Shown: piece after piece, positions 6,261-6,290 of the stretch
Layout: every line of letters begins with the position of its first letter
How positions within the stretch are numbered: the first letter of the stretch is position 1
Assembly (NCBI GenBank): GCA_014879765.1
Contig: JACSRL010000784.1
Location: 1-6,290 of the forward strand
Direction: 5' to 3'
DNA: 6,290 bases
Origin: Anaerolinea sp.
GTDB lineage: Bacteria > Chloroflexota > Anaerolineae > JAAEKA01
Notes under the pieces: model-generated
Told to the model about the DNA's origin: nothing
Seen by the model: the letters and a program-made list of their open reading frames with translations, nothing else
The model's database searches: none
Made by a program: the position numbers and the translations under genes

Positions 6261-6290
6261 GCTCTGGCCGGTCTCCGACCGAGCCAGCCC
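6261..6290. repeat. 30-bp hairpin repeat, copy 2 (at window edge)
   Basis: Exact second copy, starting 39 bp after the first with a 9-nt spacer (6252-6260). It has the same 10-bp stem, bulge and TCC loop. It ends at the window edge, so further copies may follow. Confidence 0.85.

Larger units (their letters stand above)
6174..6290 (-). other. Upstream in-frame extension or leader of the penicillin-binding protein gene
   Basis: Read on the minus strand in the frame of the penicillin-binding protein, this stretch has no stop and no ATG, GTG or TTG. Its proximal part encodes FPPRWRLALAAG, which would supply the positively charged n-region and more hydrophobic core for the LLAGC lipobox. Its distal part is the hairpin repeat, encoding GLARSETGQS twice. 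Either the gene starts beyond the window, or a non-standard codon is used, or the open frame is chance in GC-rich leader DNA. No promoter is visible here. Confidence 0.4.

Noticed and set aside
6222..6290. CRISPR array from the 30-bp repeats
   Set aside because: The spacer is only 9 nt, far shorter than CRISPR spacers, and each unit is a strong hairpin more like a REP element.

Overview
The window is GC-rich bacterial DNA, roughly two-thirds G+C by eye. The lineage is probably Chloroflexota (for example Anaerolineae or Caldilineae). This is an inference from the gene style (a TrmB-type bacterial regulator, a P1B-4 metal pump, and a class A penicillin-binding protein with an EDATFY motif) and from the heptamer-periodic and hairpin-type intergenic repeats. 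No 16S or other taxonomic marker is present.

Layout. Positions 1-192 are a non-coding leader. It holds a perfect 12-bp stem-loop at the left edge, a near-consensus sigma-70 promoter (TTGACA, 17 nt, TATACT), and a cluster of inverted and direct repeats around the transcription start. Positions 193-987 (+) encode a TrmB-family transcriptional regulator. Positions 969-1067 are a heptanucleotide-periodic repeat tract that overlaps the regulator's last codons and fills almost all of the gap to the next gene. Positions 1080-3407 (+) encode a P1B-4-type heavy-metal P-type ATPase. Its stop codon is 3 bp from the stop of the convergent minus-strand gene at 3411-6173, a bifunctional transglycosylase/transpeptidase with an apparent lipobox and a long C-terminal extension. 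Positions 6174-6290 hold two copies of a 30-bp hairpin repeat at a 39-bp period. The penicillin-binding protein frame stays open through them to the window edge.

How the genes may work together. The regulator and the pump face the same way, with one strong promoter in front of the regulator and no obvious second promoter between them. The simplest reading is a two-gene operon in which a TrmB-type protein controls a transition-metal exporter. TrmB proteins are best known as sugar sensors, so a metal-linked member would be the most interesting biological idea here. That link rests on gene context only. The penicillin-binding protein belongs to a separate leftward transcript and acts in cell-wall synthesis outside the membrane.

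I found no CRISPR array, tRNA, rRNA, insertion sequence or obvious defence system. The unusual material lies in the repeats and regulatory DNA rather than in a new gene cassette.
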